A DNA stretch of 64,000 nt from Bordetella genomosp. 2 (GTDB lineage: Bacteria > Pseudomonadota > Gammaproteobacteria > Burkholderiales > Burkholderiaceae_B): assembly GCF_002261345.1 (NCBI RefSeq), contig NZ_NEVT01000009.1:310001-374000 (forward strand), in the 5' to 3' direction. Of the stretch, positions 1 to 8,737 are shown in pieces; the stretch's first letter is position 1, and every line of letters starts with the position of its first letter. The notes under the pieces are model-generated. The model saw nothing but the letters and a program-made list of their open reading frames with translations, searched no databases and had not been told where the DNA came from. Both the position numbers and the translations under genes were made by a program.

Positions 1-725
1 GCGCCAAGCCCGACGGCTACACCGTCCTGTACGACGCTTCCGCCTTCGCCATCAACCCCGTGCTGCGCAAGCTGCCCTATGACGCCAAGAAGGATTTCAT
101 CCCGGTCTCGCAAGCCGTGACCGTGCCCAACATCCTGGTGGCGGCGACCGGCTCGGCGTTCAACAGCCTGCCGGACTTCATCCAGGCGGCCAAGGCCAAG
201 CCGGGCCGCTACACCTATGCCTCGTACGGTCCGGGCAGCCTCGCCCAGATGGCCGGCGAACTGCTGAAGAAGGACGCGGACATCGACGTCCTGCACGTGC
301 CCTACAAGGGCGGCGCGCCAGCCATCGTCGACGTCATGGGCGGCCAGGTCGACGTGTATTTCGCCAACGCCGCTTCCAGCCTGAACTACGTGACGGGCGG
401 CAAGCTCAAGGCGCTGGCCATCTCCTCGGCCCGGCGCATGCCCGAGCTACCGGACGTGCCGACCGTCGCCGAGGCGGGCATCGCCGATTTCGACGTCGCC
501 GAGTGGAACGGTTTCTTCCTGCCCGCCGGCACGCCGCCGGAGGTCGTCGCCAAGCTGCAGGATATTGTGCAGAAAGCGCTGGCACGCCCCGAAACTCGCG
601 ACAAGCTGGCCAAGCTGGGCCTGACCGCCGTGGGCTCCAGCGCGGTAGACTTCGCCCAGTTCATCGCCGCCGAAGAAGCCCGCTGGGCGGATGTGGTCAA
701 GGCCAACCACATCAGCGTGAACTGA
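1..725 (+). CDS. Bug/TctC-family tripartite tricarboxylate transporter substrate-binding protein, 5' end missing
   Basis: This is the C-terminal part, about 240 residues, of a periplasmic solute receptor. The reading frame is already open at position 3 (AKPDGYTVLYDAS...) and continues through the GTG at 60, so the gene starts before the window and the signal peptide is not visible. Family features seen are the LPYDAKKDFIPVSQ stretch, the VPYKGGAPAIVDVMGGQVD block and the ELPDVPTVAEAG segment near the C-terminus, all typical of Bug receptors. The family binds small carboxylates or amides for TctAB-type or orphan uptake. No membrane partner lies downstream, so the ligand cannot be given. The product stops at TGA 723-725, followed at once by a strong terminator. 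Confidence 0.9.
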   Translation, partial: AKPDGYTVLYDASAFAINPVLRKLPYDAKKDFIPVSQAVTVPNILVAATGSAFNSLPDFIQAAKAKPGRYTYASYGPGSLAQMAGELLKKDADIDVLHVPYKGGAPAIVDVMGGQVDVYFANAASSLNYVTGGKLKALAISSARRMPELPDVPTVAEAGIADFDVAEWNGFFLPAGTPPEVVAKLQDIVQKALARPETRDKLAKLGLTAVGSSAVDFAQFIAAEEARWADVVKANHISVN

Positions 726-744
726 AGCAGATTCGTGCGCGCAG

Positions 745-772
745 ACGGCCGGGAATCTTCCCGGCCGTTTTT
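745..772 (+). terminator. Rho-independent terminator of the Bug receptor gene
   Basis: An 11-bp perfect stem (ACGGCCGGGAA / TTCCCGGCCGT) with a 2-base centre is followed by a T run. It begins 20 bases after the stop codon, so it is well placed to end the transcript before the PcaC-like gene. Confidence 0.85.
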
Positions 773-811
773 CTGCCCGGCATGACGCCATCCACCCTGG
801 GGGAATGCACC

Positions 812-1264
812 ATGAGCCGCAAAGACGATTTCGAACAAGGCCTGGCCAACCGCCGCGCCGTGCTGGGCGATGCCTGGGTCGAACGCTCGCTGGCACGGGC
901 CACCGGCTTCACCGCCGATTACCAGAACCTGATCACCCGCTACGCGTGGCACGATATCTGGAGCCGCCCGGGCCTGCCGCACAAGTCGCGCCGCATGATG
1001 GTGCTGGCCGTGACGCTCGCGCTGGGCCGCTGGGAAGAATTCGAGCTGCACGTGCGCGCCGCCCTCACCGCCGCCGATGCCTCGCGCTTGACGCCCGACG
1101 AGCTCAAGGAGGTGCTGCTGCAGAACGCCATCTATGCGGGGGTGCCAGCCGCCAACACGGCCTTCAACCTGGCCCAGGACATTCTGCGCGAGGTCGCCGG
1201 CGACATCGGCTACGCCCTGGAGCCTGCCGACCCCGCCGCGGCGGACCCCTTGGCCGGCGGTTGA
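812..1264 (+). CDS. pcaC: Carboxymuconolactone decarboxylase family protein (PcaC-like)
   Basis: A 150-residue cytoplasmic protein of the AhpD/CMD fold. It matches the 4-carboxymuconolactone decarboxylase branch, which converts gamma-carboxymuconolactone to beta-ketoadipate enol-lactone in protocatechuate breakdown. The segments RYAWHDIWSRPGLPHKSRRMMVLA and EFELHVRAAL are the conserved core of PcaC. No CxxC motif is present, which separates it from AhpD peroxidases. The ATG at 812 follows a GGGGGAA tract and the preceding terminator. The C-terminus has an extra Ala/Pro tail (EPADPAAADPLAGG). No other pca genes are nearby, so the substrate may be a different lactone. The gene converges on waaA with a 22-base gap. 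Confidence 0.8.
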   Translation: MSRKDDFEQGLANRRAVLGDAWVERSLARATGFTADYQNLITRYAWHDIWSRPGLPHKSRRMMVLAVTLALGRWEEFELHVRAALTAADASRLTPDELKEVLLQNAIYAGVPAANTAFNLAQDILREVAGDIGYALEPADPAAADPLAGG

Positions 1265-1286
1265 CGCCGGTCGCCCGCCGCCACGC

Positions 1287-2582
1287 CTATAACCAGCGCG
1301 CCAGCGCCGCCAGCGTACGCTGCGTGGCGCCGGCGTGCCCGGCCGCCCAGCGCCGGGCGGCCTGCCCCATGGCCTGGCGGCGCGCGTCGTCGTCCAGCAG
1401 CGCCAGCGCGGCATCCAGGGCCGCCGGGGCATCGGGCGCGCGCAGCGCGGCGCCCGCGGCGATGGCGTCCTCGGCCGCCTGCTTGAAATTGTCCGTATGC
1501 GGTCCCACCACCACCGGCACGCCGGCCGCGCAGGCCTCGATCAGGTTCTGCCCGCCCAGGGGCGCAAAGCTCCCCGCCACGATGGCGACATCGGCGGCGG
1601 CATAGTAGAACGCCATCTCGCCCAGCGTATCGCCCAACACGGCGTCGACCTCGCCCGCCACCGGCGGCAGCGCCTGGTCCGGCGCCGCGGCCCGCGACCG
1701 CCGCACGTGGACCAAGCCGGCCGCGCGCAACTGCGCATCGGCCTCGTCGAAGCGCTGCGGGTGCCGGGGAATCAGCAGGTACAGCACCGGCCGGCCGCCG
1801 CCCGCGCGCGCGCGCATGGCGGGCGCGAACATCGCCTCCTCGCCCTCGCGCGTGCTGGCCACCGCCACGACCGGCCGGCCGAGCGCGCGGCGCCAGGCCT
1901 GCCCGGCCTGGACCTGGTCCGGCGGCAGGGCCAGGTCGAATTTCAGGTTGCCGGTCACCTGCACGGCGCGCGCCCCGGCCTGCTCCAGGCGCCGGGCATC
2001 TTCGGGCGTCTGCGCCAGCACCGCGTCCAGGCCCGCCAGCGCCTCGCGCAGCGCCCGGCCCAGCCACGCCGCCTGGCGCAGCGACGAGGCCGAGAAACGC
2101 GCGCTGACCAGCGCCATGGGCACCCCCAGGCGGCGCGCCTGAGCCAGCAGGTTGGGCCACAGCTCCCGCTCGATCAGCAGGCCGCAGCGCGGCGCATAGC
2201 GGGCCAGGAAGCCGCGCGCCGCGCCCGGGAAATCGTACGGCAGCCAGGTCTGGCGCAGTTGCCCGGCGGCGATGGCGGCCGGGAACAGGCGCGCCCCTTC
2301 GGCCCGGCCGGTGGCGGTCGTATGCGTCAGCAGCACCGGCAGGCCGCGGTCCAGCAGCGCCTGCACCAGGGGTTGGGCGGCGCGGGTTTCGCCCAGGCTG
2401 ACGGCGTGCACCCACACCGGCGGCCGGGCAAATGGCGCCGGGGCGGCGGAATCGGCCCGGCCGAAGCGCGCGGCCGAGAAAATGCCCCAGTCGCCGCCGG
2501 CGCGCCGGGCGCGGCGCGCCATCCACAGCCAGGCCAGCGGCGCCGCCGCGTATAAAGCCAGGGTATAGACGCCGCGCCGCAT
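1287..2582 (-). CDS. waaA: 3-deoxy-D-manno-octulosonic acid (Kdo) transferase
   Basis: A 431-residue GT30 enzyme that transfers Kdo from CMP-Kdo to lipid A precursor at the inner face of the cytoplasmic membrane. An N-terminal membrane anchor (about residues 5-21, LALYAAAPLAWLWMA) is followed by VWVHAVSLGE. The SLGE glutamate (residue 65) corresponds to the catalytic base of the family. Other family blocks seen are LLTHTTATGR, ERELWPNLL, VSARFS, TGNLKFD and GGQNLIEACAAGVPVVVGPHTDNF. The ATG at 2582 gives MRRGVYTL and leaves 53 bases to the end of waaC, its probable operon partner. The open frame extends further upstream, but that part has no family resemblance. Confidence 0.93.
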   Translation of the reverse strand: MRRGVYTLALYAAAPLAWLWMARRARRAGGDWGIFSAARFGRADSAAPAPFARPPVWVHAVSLGETRAAQPLVQALLDRGLPVLLTHTTATGRAEGARLFPAAIAAGQLRQTWLPYDFPGAARGFLARYAPRCGLLIERELWPNLLAQARRLGVPMALVSARFSASSLRQAAWLGRALREALAGLDAVLAQTPEDARRLEQAGARAVQVTGNLKFDLALPPDQVQAGQAWRRALGRPVVAVASTREGEEAMFAPAMRARAGGGRPVLYLLIPRHPQRFDEADAQLRAAGLVHVRRSRAAAPDQALPPVAGEVDAVLGDTLGEMAFYYAAADVAIVAGSFAPLGGQNLIEACAAGVPVVVGPHTDNFKQAAEDAIAAGAALRAPDAPAALDAALALLDDDARRQAMGQAARRWAAGHAGATQRTLAALARWL

Positions 2583-2635
2583 CTCAGCGCGCCACAGGGC
2601 GGCGCCCGGCCTGGAAGGCGGCGGGCCGGCCCATG

Positions 2636-3658
2636 TCAGCCTGCCGCCAGCGCCTGGCCGACCGAGGCCAGCACCGCCTCGCGCGAAGGCGGAGCGCCGC
2701 GGTCTCCCAGGCTGGCCGTGAAGCTGGGCCCCACCAGGGGCGTGCGCACCGGGGTGGAGGCGCGGTAGATACCGATGGTCGGCCGGCCCAGGGCGGCCGA
2801 CAGATGCGTCAGGCCGCTGTCCAGCCCCACCATGAGGCGCGCGCCGGCCAGCTGGCGGGCGATGGCCGTCAGGTCCATGCGCGGCAGCACTTCCGCGCCG
2901 TCGATGCCGGCCACCAGCGCCTGGGCGCGCTCGGCTTCCTGCGGATTGCCGGCCAGCAGGCGCAGGGTGCAGCCCGCCTCGCGCAGGCGCGCGAAGACGG
3001 CGCGCCAGTCGTCTTCCGGCCAGAGCTTGTCGTCGCGGCTGGCCGACGGCATGATGACCGCATAGCCGTAATCGGTGTTCAGATGATGATGCGGGCGCGC
3101 GCACTGCTCGGGCGCCGCGGCGCACGCGCGGGCCTCGGCCTGTGCCTGTCGCGCAAACGCCTGCAAGCCGAAATCGGGCGGCCCGCTATAGGTGTAGCCG
3201 AAAGTCAGCGCGGCCAAGGTGCGCTGGCGTATGACGGCCGGCTGCCAGAACTCCACCCGGTGGCGCACCTGGTAGAACAGCGAAGCCAGCGGCTCGCGGG
3301 CCGAACGCCAGTCCAGCCCATGGCGCACGCCGCGCGTCTGGCGCACCAGCCAGGCCGATTTCAACAGGGCCTGCATGTCCAGCACCACGTCGTACTGCAC
3401 GGCGCGCAGCCGCTCGGCCAGGGCCCGCCGCTCGGCCTTCACCGGCTCCGACCACCAGGCCTTGCGCCAGCGGCGGTGCGCCACCTTGATGACCTCGTGG
3501 ACAGCCGGATGCCAGGCGGGGATTTCGGCAAACGCCTCTTCCGCGACCCAGTCGATCACGGCGTCGGGCACATGCCGGGCAATGTCGGAAATAGCCGGCA
3601 GCATGTGCACCAGGTCGCCAAGCGACGATGTGCGGACGATGAGAATGCGAGTAGGCAT
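2636..3658 (-). CDS. waaC: ADP-heptose:LPS heptosyltransferase I
   Basis: A 340-residue GT9 enzyme adding the first L-glycero-D-manno-heptose to Kdo of the inner core. The N-terminus MPTRILIVRTSSLGDLVHMLPA contains the SLGD motif with the expected catalytic aspartate (residue 15). The donor-binding GLDSGLTHLSAALGRPTIGIY block lies in the C-terminal half. I chose the ATG at 3658; a TTG one codon upstream at 3661 is also possible. The gene lies directly upstream of waaA on the same strand, the usual pairing of inner-core genes. It is separated by 78 bases from the GT2 gene ahead of it, where the variable polysaccharide cluster begins. Confidence 0.92.
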   Translation of the reverse strand: MPTRILIVRTSSLGDLVHMLPAISDIARHVPDAVIDWVAEEAFAEIPAWHPAVHEVIKVAHRRWRKAWWSEPVKAERRALAERLRAVQYDVVLDMQALLKSAWLVRQTRGVRHGLDWRSAREPLASLFYQVRHRVEFWQPAVIRQRTLAALTFGYTYSGPPDFGLQAFARQAQAEARACAAAPEQCARPHHHLNTDYGYAVIMPSASRDDKLWPEDDWRAVFARLREAGCTLRLLAGNPQEAERAQALVAGIDGAEVLPRMDLTAIARQLAGARLMVGLDSGLTHLSAALGRPTIGIYRASTPVRTPLVGPSFTASLGDRGAPPSREAVLASVGQALAAG

Positions 3659-3736
3659 CAAAGCGGGGCGGTGCGGTAGAAGCAGGAAATGTACAACACA
3701 ACGAACCCTGGACGCCCGCCGAGCCGGCCACCAGCC

Positions 3737-4825
3737 TCAGAGCACCGACCCCACGCGGGCGCGGACGCGATGCTTGACGGCGCGATAGGCGCGCAGCGGA
3801 AAGGCCAGCATCGCCTCCACGCCGCGATCGACCTTGCCGAGCAAGGCCATCAGCTTCCAGAACGCAACGATGGGTATGTAGTTCAGCGCGCGGGCTATCT
3901 TCACGCCGCGATGCACTTTGCGCCCGAAGATGTCCCAGGCTATGCCGGTTTTCAGCCAGTCGGCCCCGAAATTCTCGTCCGCAACCGCGAAAATCTCGCG
4001 CAGGGCCCGCAGCCGGGGATAGCCGTGCAGAGTCTTGACGCGCTGAATCCAGGCCACGCAATGCATGCCCACATACCACATGAGCTGCTGGCGCTTGGCA
4101 TCGAACTGCCCCTTCTTGCGATAGAAGGCCAGCATGTCCTGCAGCGCGGGGACGATGTTCAGTATGCGCTTATCCGTCTGCTGCATCGACTGGGTGGGCC
4201 GGGTGATGTCGTAGTTATAGAGCTCCTTATCTACATAGTAGATTTTCTTTGCAACGAGGTAGCTCTTGGGCGCAAAGTTCGCATCGGCGAAGAAAATGCC
4301 CGGCAGCAACCGCACATCGGGGTCGGCGAAAACGGAGCGATGGTAGATCCGGCCGCAGGGCGTCGCCCAATTCCGATACAACAAGTCGCGGTCCTGCGCC
4401 GATAGTTCGCGCTCCGTCTCGAACGGCACGGGCTTGAACGGCTGGGTACGGTCGCTGAAGCAGTAGCGCAAGTTGCCGATCAGCAGGTCGGCGCCGGTTT
4501 CTTGCGCCTTGTCGTACATGAACTCGATCGCGTCGGGGTCGAGGAAATCGTCCCCGTCGACGATGATGATGTACTCGCCGGTCGCACGGTCAATGCCGTA
4601 GTTGCAGGCCGCGCCATGCCCGCCGTTGGGCTTGATGAACGACTTGAACATGGCCGGATACTGCGCCACGTATTCATCGATGATCAGTTGGCTGTCATCG
4701 GTGCCGCCATCGTTGACGACAAGTACTTCGATGTCCTGGCAAGTCTGCCGGGCCAGCGAGGCCAGGCAGCGTTCGACATAGAACTCCAGGTTGTATACCG
4801 GTACGACTACGCTTACCTTCGGCAT
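3737..4825 (-). CDS. GT2 family glycosyltransferase
   Basis: A 362-residue GT-A fold enzyme. It begins with VSVVVPVYNLEFYVERCLASL, continues with VLVVNDGGTDDS, and has the nucleotide-sugar/metal motif DGDD at residues 90-93. About 200 residues of variable sequence follow, with no transmembrane segment. Position next to glf suggests it adds galactofuranose or another O-chain or core sugar, but donor and acceptor cannot be read from the sequence. Its ATG (4823-4825) shares one base with the TAA stop of glf, so translation is probably coupled. The gene is visibly less GC-rich than waaA and waaC downstream. Confidence 0.85.
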   Translation of the reverse strand: MPKVSVVVPVYNLEFYVERCLASLARQTCQDIEVLVVNDGGTDDSQLIIDEYVAQYPAMFKSFIKPNGGHGAACNYGIDRATGEYIIIVDGDDFLDPDAIEFMYDKAQETGADLLIGNLRYCFSDRTQPFKPVPFETERELSAQDRDLLYRNWATPCGRIYHRSVFADPDVRLLPGIFFADANFAPKSYLVAKKIYYVDKELYNYDITRPTQSMQQTDKRILNIVPALQDMLAFYRKKGQFDAKRQQLMWYVGMHCVAWIQRVKTLHGYPRLRALREIFAVADENFGADWLKTGIAWDIFGRKVHRGVKIARALNYIPIVAFWKLMALLGKVDRGVEAMLAFPLRAYRAVKHRVRARVGSVL

Positions 4826-6000
4826 TACTTCGACCCGCCCGCGAATTCTTTTTCATAGACATCGAGCGCACGCTCGATGATGTTGTTCATGTCGTAGTAG
4901 CGGTATTCGGCCAGCCGGCCCACCAGCTTGAGGCGTTCGAACGACTCGGCCAGCTTCAGGTACTTGGCGTACAGCTCGGCGTTGCTGTCCTTGGGTATGG
5001 GGTAGTACGGGATGCTCTTGGAAGGCACGCGCCGGTCGTATTCCTGCGGGTACTCTTTCATGATGGTCGTCTTGGCCGGCTTGACGTCCATCAGGTGCTT
5101 GTACTCCGTAATACGCGTGTAGGCCTGGGTATTGGGGTAATTCACCGTGGCGGTCGGCTGGTAGTAGTCCATGTCGTGCGTCTCCAGGTCGAAGCGCAGC
5201 GACCGGTACGGCAGCTCGCCATAGCAGTAACCGAACAGCTCATCCAGGGCGCCGGTGTAGATCACCGTGCCATCGAACGGGCGGCCTTCGAACAGCACGG
5301 CGCCGGTATCGGCCTGCAGGCTCAGCAGCTGGCTGGCCTTGGTGTTCAGGCGCACCTCGATCAGCGGATGGGCCAGCATTTTCTCGAACATCGCCGTGTA
5401 GCCATCCTTGGGCAAGGCCTGGTGGCTTTCCTGGAAATACCGGTCGTCGTACGACAAGTGCACCGGCACGCGCGCCGTGATCGTTTCGAAATCCAGGTTC
5501 TCGGGCTTGTCGCCCCACTGCTTGGTGGTGTAGTTCAGGTAGATATTCTGGAAGATGAAATCGCCCAGCTCGCGGATGCGCGGATCGTCGTGCTTGCGCA
5601 GCACCGACACCGGCACCTTGACGTCCATGCCGAACTCGCCGACCAACAGGTCCTTCAATTCGGCCGCCTGGTCCGGCAGCAGCTTCTCCAGCGAGGTCAG
5701 GTTGAAGGGCACGGGCACCAGTTGGCCCTGCACTTCGGCCAGCACGCGATGCTGGTACGGATGCCAGCCCGTGAATTGGGAGATGTATGCCAGCACGCGC
5801 GGGCTATTGGTGCGGAACAGGTGCGGGCCGTACTTGTGCACCCGTATGCCGTGCTCGTCCTGGTAGTCGTACATGTTGCCGGCCACGTGGTCGCGCTGTT
5901 CGATCAGCAGCACGCGCCGGCCCTGCTGGGAGGCCAGGCGCTCGGCCAGGATAGAACCGGCGAAGCCGGTGCCTACGATGATGACGTCGTAATTGCTCAT
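4825..6000 (-). CDS. glf: UDP-galactopyranose mutase
   Basis: A 391-residue FAD enzyme that interconverts UDP-galactopyranose and UDP-galactofuranose, supplying Galf for surface polysaccharide. The dinucleotide-binding GTGFAG sits at residues 10-15. The HKYGPHLFRTNSPRV block, the TKQWG sequence and the C-terminal RLKLVGRLAEYRYYDMNNIIERAL block are hallmarks of bacterial Glf. Length is typical (E. coli Glf is about 367). It is packed between two glycosyltransferase genes, with 3 bases to the upstream one and a 1-base overlap with the downstream one. Its presence is the best evidence that the locus makes a Galf-containing glycan. Confidence 0.95.
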   Translation of the reverse strand: MSNYDVIIVGTGFAGSILAERLASQQGRRVLLIEQRDHVAGNMYDYQDEHGIRVHKYGPHLFRTNSPRVLAYISQFTGWHPYQHRVLAEVQGQLVPVPFNLTSLEKLLPDQAAELKDLLVGEFGMDVKVPVSVLRKHDDPRIRELGDFIFQNIYLNYTTKQWGDKPENLDFETITARVPVHLSYDDRYFQESHQALPKDGYTAMFEKMLAHPLIEVRLNTKASQLLSLQADTGAVLFEGRPFDGTVIYTGALDELFGYCYGELPYRSLRFDLETHDMDYYQPTATVNYPNTQAYTRITEYKHLMDVKPAKTTIMKEYPQEYDRRVPSKSIPYYPIPKDSNAELYAKYLKLAESFERLKLVGRLAEYRYYDMNNIIERALDVYEKEFAGGSK

Positions 6001-6003
6001 GTC

Positions 6004-7194
6004 TCAAACCTTCAGTACCGACCGGATCGCGCTTTCCATCTGCGGCGCCACCTTGTCGACGGTGTACTCGTTGTAAACCGAATAATCGGGGGTGATTTTC
6101 TTGTCTATGTATCGTTTCAATACATAGGCGATGCGGTCGATGCGGGCGTCTGCAACGAGATTCCCGGCCCGCGCCATGATTTCGGCAGTGGGCCCCTTGG
6201 GCATCGTGACTGAGGCTATCGGCCTGCGCGCGCCCATGTAATCCGTCAACTTGCCCGGAAAAAACGGATTGCAGTCCAGGCCGTCTTCCTCCGGGGAGAA
6301 CAGCCCGTCGATCAGCAGCAAGGCGTCCGCCTCGCACATCAGGCGCAGGCTCTCCGCATAGGACACCGGTTTTTCGAACCGCACGTGGCTGGAATTGCGC
6401 ATTGCAGCATGCTGCTGCAGGTCCTGCGCGCCGGGAGAGGCGCCATAGAATCGTATCTCGAAGCGGCTGTGATACTCGGGATAGATTTCAAGCAGGCGAT
6501 CCACCGCGCGGAGAACCGGCGTAGCCGTACGCTTGATGTAGTACAGCATGCCCAGGTGGGAAAAAACGAACTTGTCGTTACTTTGCGTTGCCGTTTGCGG
6601 GTACATCCGCGGGTCGAAGCAATGGGGAATGACCACAGCCTTGTCCGCCAGAGGCGCCAAATCGCCGGTGAACATGAGATCGCGCTGGTAGCTATTGTTC
6701 AGAATGACGCGATCGGCCTGGCGCAGGGTGTCGCGTTCGATGGCGCGGTCTTCGGCCGCCAGCGGGAAGCCCCGGGTTACATACGGATTGCGCACGAACA
6801 GGTCGCCGAAATAGGCAATCCAGGGCAGTTCGGGATGCAACTTCTTGATTTCTGCCGCTGCAGCGTGACTGACCAGCTCATTGGAATGCGAAATGATGAA
6901 GTCGAATTGCTCGCCTGACCGGGCATAAGCATCGAGCACGGCGCGCACGAAAGCCGCGCGCGCCGACTCGGTGCGCGGATTGGCGTGATCCACCTTGACT
7001 TCGATCCGCTCTATGTCGGTGGATGCGTACTTCAGTACCTGGTCGTCACGCCGGTCGCGCGCGGCCTGGACCACCGTATACGAGATATTCGTGTCCTTGA
7101 TGCGCTTGAAAAAGTCCAGATCGGCCGAGCCGATATAGGGCGCGAAAAACCACGAGACAGCAAATCCTTTCAGTTTCTTCATTCCTTTCCACAT
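6004..7194 (-). CDS. Glycosyltransferase, GT4-like GT-B fold
   Basis: A 396-residue protein, or 392 if it starts at the second ATG (7182, MKKLKGFAVSWFFAPY). The middle has IPHCFDPRMYP and the C-terminal half has EADALLLIDG and FPGKLTDYMGARRPIASVTMP, the donor-site pattern of GT4 enzymes. It lacks obvious membrane segments. It directly precedes glf with a 3-base gap and so probably belongs to the same functional unit, perhaps as the galactosyl or galactofuranosyl transferase. Base composition is lower in GC than the flanking core genes, in keeping with acquisition as a cassette. The exact linkage cannot be predicted. Confidence 0.8.
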   Translation of the reverse strand: MWKGMKKLKGFAVSWFFAPYIGSADLDFFKRIKDTNISYTVVQAARDRRDDQVLKYASTDIERIEVKVDHANPRTESARAAFVRAVLDAYARSGEQFDFIISHSNELVSHAAAAEIKKLHPELPWIAYFGDLFVRNPYVTRGFPLAAEDRAIERDTLRQADRVILNNSYQRDLMFTGDLAPLADKAVVIPHCFDPRMYPQTATQSNDKFVFSHLGMLYYIKRTATPVLRAVDRLLEIYPEYHSRFEIRFYGASPGAQDLQQHAAMRNSSHVRFEKPVSYAESLRLMCEADALLLIDGLFSPEEDGLDCNPFFPGKLTDYMGARRPIASVTMPKGPTAEIMARAGNLVADARIDRIAYVLKRYIDKKITPDYSVYNEYTVDKVAPQMESAIRSVLKV

Positions 7195-7311
7195 CCTTGC
7201 CGGCCTTGCTCCATGCTGCGGTGACGCAATCCGTGCGGTTACATGCTTCTAGTTATTCCTGCCGGACGCTGGGCGCACTTGCGGTCAGCCCACCTGCACC
7301 CGCCATCGCGG
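7195..7311 (-). other. 117-base intergenic gap inside the polysaccharide cluster
   Basis: This is the largest gap between genes of the minus-strand block, where most neighbours are spaced 0-35 bases or overlap. No open frame with family resemblance and no clear hairpin were seen. It could hold an internal promoter for the GT-glf-GT2 set or mark a junction between two acquired modules. Confidence 0.4.
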
Positions 7312-8730
7312 TCAATCGTGCGCGCCTTTCTTCATCAGACGTGACCACCAACCCTGCGACTCCGCCCTCTCCTGCTCCGCTTGCCGCAACGCATCGAGCT
7401 GGCTGCTTAACCCGGCAATCCGTCGCTGGCTCTCCGCCAGGGAAACGGCTACCGACGCCAGGTCGTCTCTTTCAGTTCGCCACTGGGCTCGCTGGAAGTA
7501 AAAACCATATGATGCCGCCAACGCTGGCGAAAAATGCCGCGCGCCGTGCACTACACGGCCAATCTCGTAAAACAGGGTATCCGATTGCAGATAGGGCGCG
7601 GGGTCCGACTGCACGGTTTCAGACTGGATAAGGGCGTGCAGCGTGGTCGCGAGCGGCGCCGCCGATACGTGCAGGGCGGCGAGCTGCTTCGAAAAGTTCT
7701 CCCATACCGCAGATTCCGCATGGCGCTGCCCGACTTTCCGGCACAGTGCCGCATCGCCTGCAGGGTGTCTTGCCAATTGCCCGCGCAGTTCTTCCGCGGA
7801 AATATTGGGCAGGCTGCGTCCCGAAAAATTGGCGACGGCGGCGGCTTCGAACAGCCCGTCGTCGACCATGCCCTTCACTCCGTCGTAGCCAACCAGGCAG
7901 CACCGCTGCCCTGCCGCCAGGCCTTCAAGCAATACGCGTCCCATGCCCGCCACGCCGCCGCTGGCGCGCATCAGTTCCGCCACATCGGCGCGTACCCCCA
8001 GGAAGCGCACATAGTCCGTCAAGCCGTCCTGTGTGAGCTGTTGTTGCAGCACAGCCTGCGCCGGCCCTTCGCCGACGACGTCGATACCTGGCAGGCCGGC
8101 TTGGCGCGCAAGGCTGACAAACTGGCGGATACCCACGATCTTGAACGGATCCAGGCGGCTGACTACCAGCCAGCGCGCCGGCTCGGCGGTCGATGGTTGT
8201 GGGCGAAAAGCGTGAGAGTCCACTGCATTCGGCTGCATGACGAGCCGGTCGTCATGCACATAGACTGCCGCCAGCGACCGAACCTCTTCCGAAACGGCAA
8301 TCACGCGGTCGGCGTGAGCCAATATCACGCTGCCGAGCAGGAAATCATTGAGCGGCCCGTACCCCGCGCTCAGCGAACTGGGTCCATGTAGCGTCGCCAC
8401 ATAAGGCAGGCTTTCGAGCTTGGCTGCCAGGAAGGCGGGAAAGAGGCTGATGAAGGGATGCGCGTGCACGTGCGTGATAGCGTGCTGCCGCATGAACTCG
8501 CGCAGTGTGCGCGTTGAATGCAGCAAATCTGCTGCACTGGCCGCGGCGCTCAGCCGCAGGCCGCTACACTGCCCGACGAGCTCGGCAGGCAAGAGCTCAG
8601 GCCGAGGCTCACCGCCGCATGCCAGGTACACATCCCAGCCCAGCTGCGACAAGATGCGCACCTGGCCGCGAATGTATGTCTCCAGGCCTCCGACGTCGAA
8701 TTGTTCGGTAATGATCAACAAGGAAGGCAT
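7312..8730 (-). CDS. GT4 family glycosyltransferase with C-terminal coiled coil
   Basis: A 472-residue protein. The N-terminal domain starts LLIITEQFDVGGLETYI, a typical GT4 acceptor-site opening, followed by VHAHPFISLFPAFLAA and HADRVIAVSEEV. The donor domain has WLVVSRLDPFKIVG and a GRVLLEGLAAG segment (264-274). Residues about 414-458 (RAQWRTERDDL ... LRQAEQERAES) form a predicted coiled coil, and the protein ends with a basic amphipathic stretch (GWWSRLMKKGAHD). Such a tail is unusual for a simple polymerising transferase. I chose ATG 8730, 7 bases after the wzt stop; the open frame continues 16 codons further upstream without family sequence. Placement after wzt suggests a role at chain end or export, which is inference. 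Confidence 0.8.
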   Translation of the reverse strand: MPSLLIITEQFDVGGLETYIRGQVRILSQLGWDVYLACGGEPRPELLPAELVGQCSGLRLSAAASAADLLHSTRTLREFMRQHAITHVHAHPFISLFPAFLAAKLESLPYVATLHGPSSLSAGYGPLNDFLLGSVILAHADRVIAVSEEVRSLAAVYVHDDRLVMQPNAVDSHAFRPQPSTAEPARWLVVSRLDPFKIVGIRQFVSLARQAGLPGIDVVGEGPAQAVLQQQLTQDGLTDYVRFLGVRADVAELMRASGGVAGMGRVLLEGLAAGQRCCLVGYDGVKGMVDDGLFEAAAVANFSGRSLPNISAEELRGQLARHPAGDAALCRKVGQRHAESAVWENFSKQLAALHVSAAPLATTLHALIQSETVQSDPAPYLQSDTLFYEIGRVVHGARHFSPALAASYGFYFQRAQWRTERDDLASVAVSLAESQRRIAGLSSQLDALRQAEQERAESQGWWSRLMKKGAHD

Positions 8731-8737
8731 GTGCCGC

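Noticed and set aside
1287-3125. 612-codon open frame including waaA
   Set aside because: The part before position 2582 overlaps waaC in another frame and shows no GT30 similarity; waaA starts at 2582.
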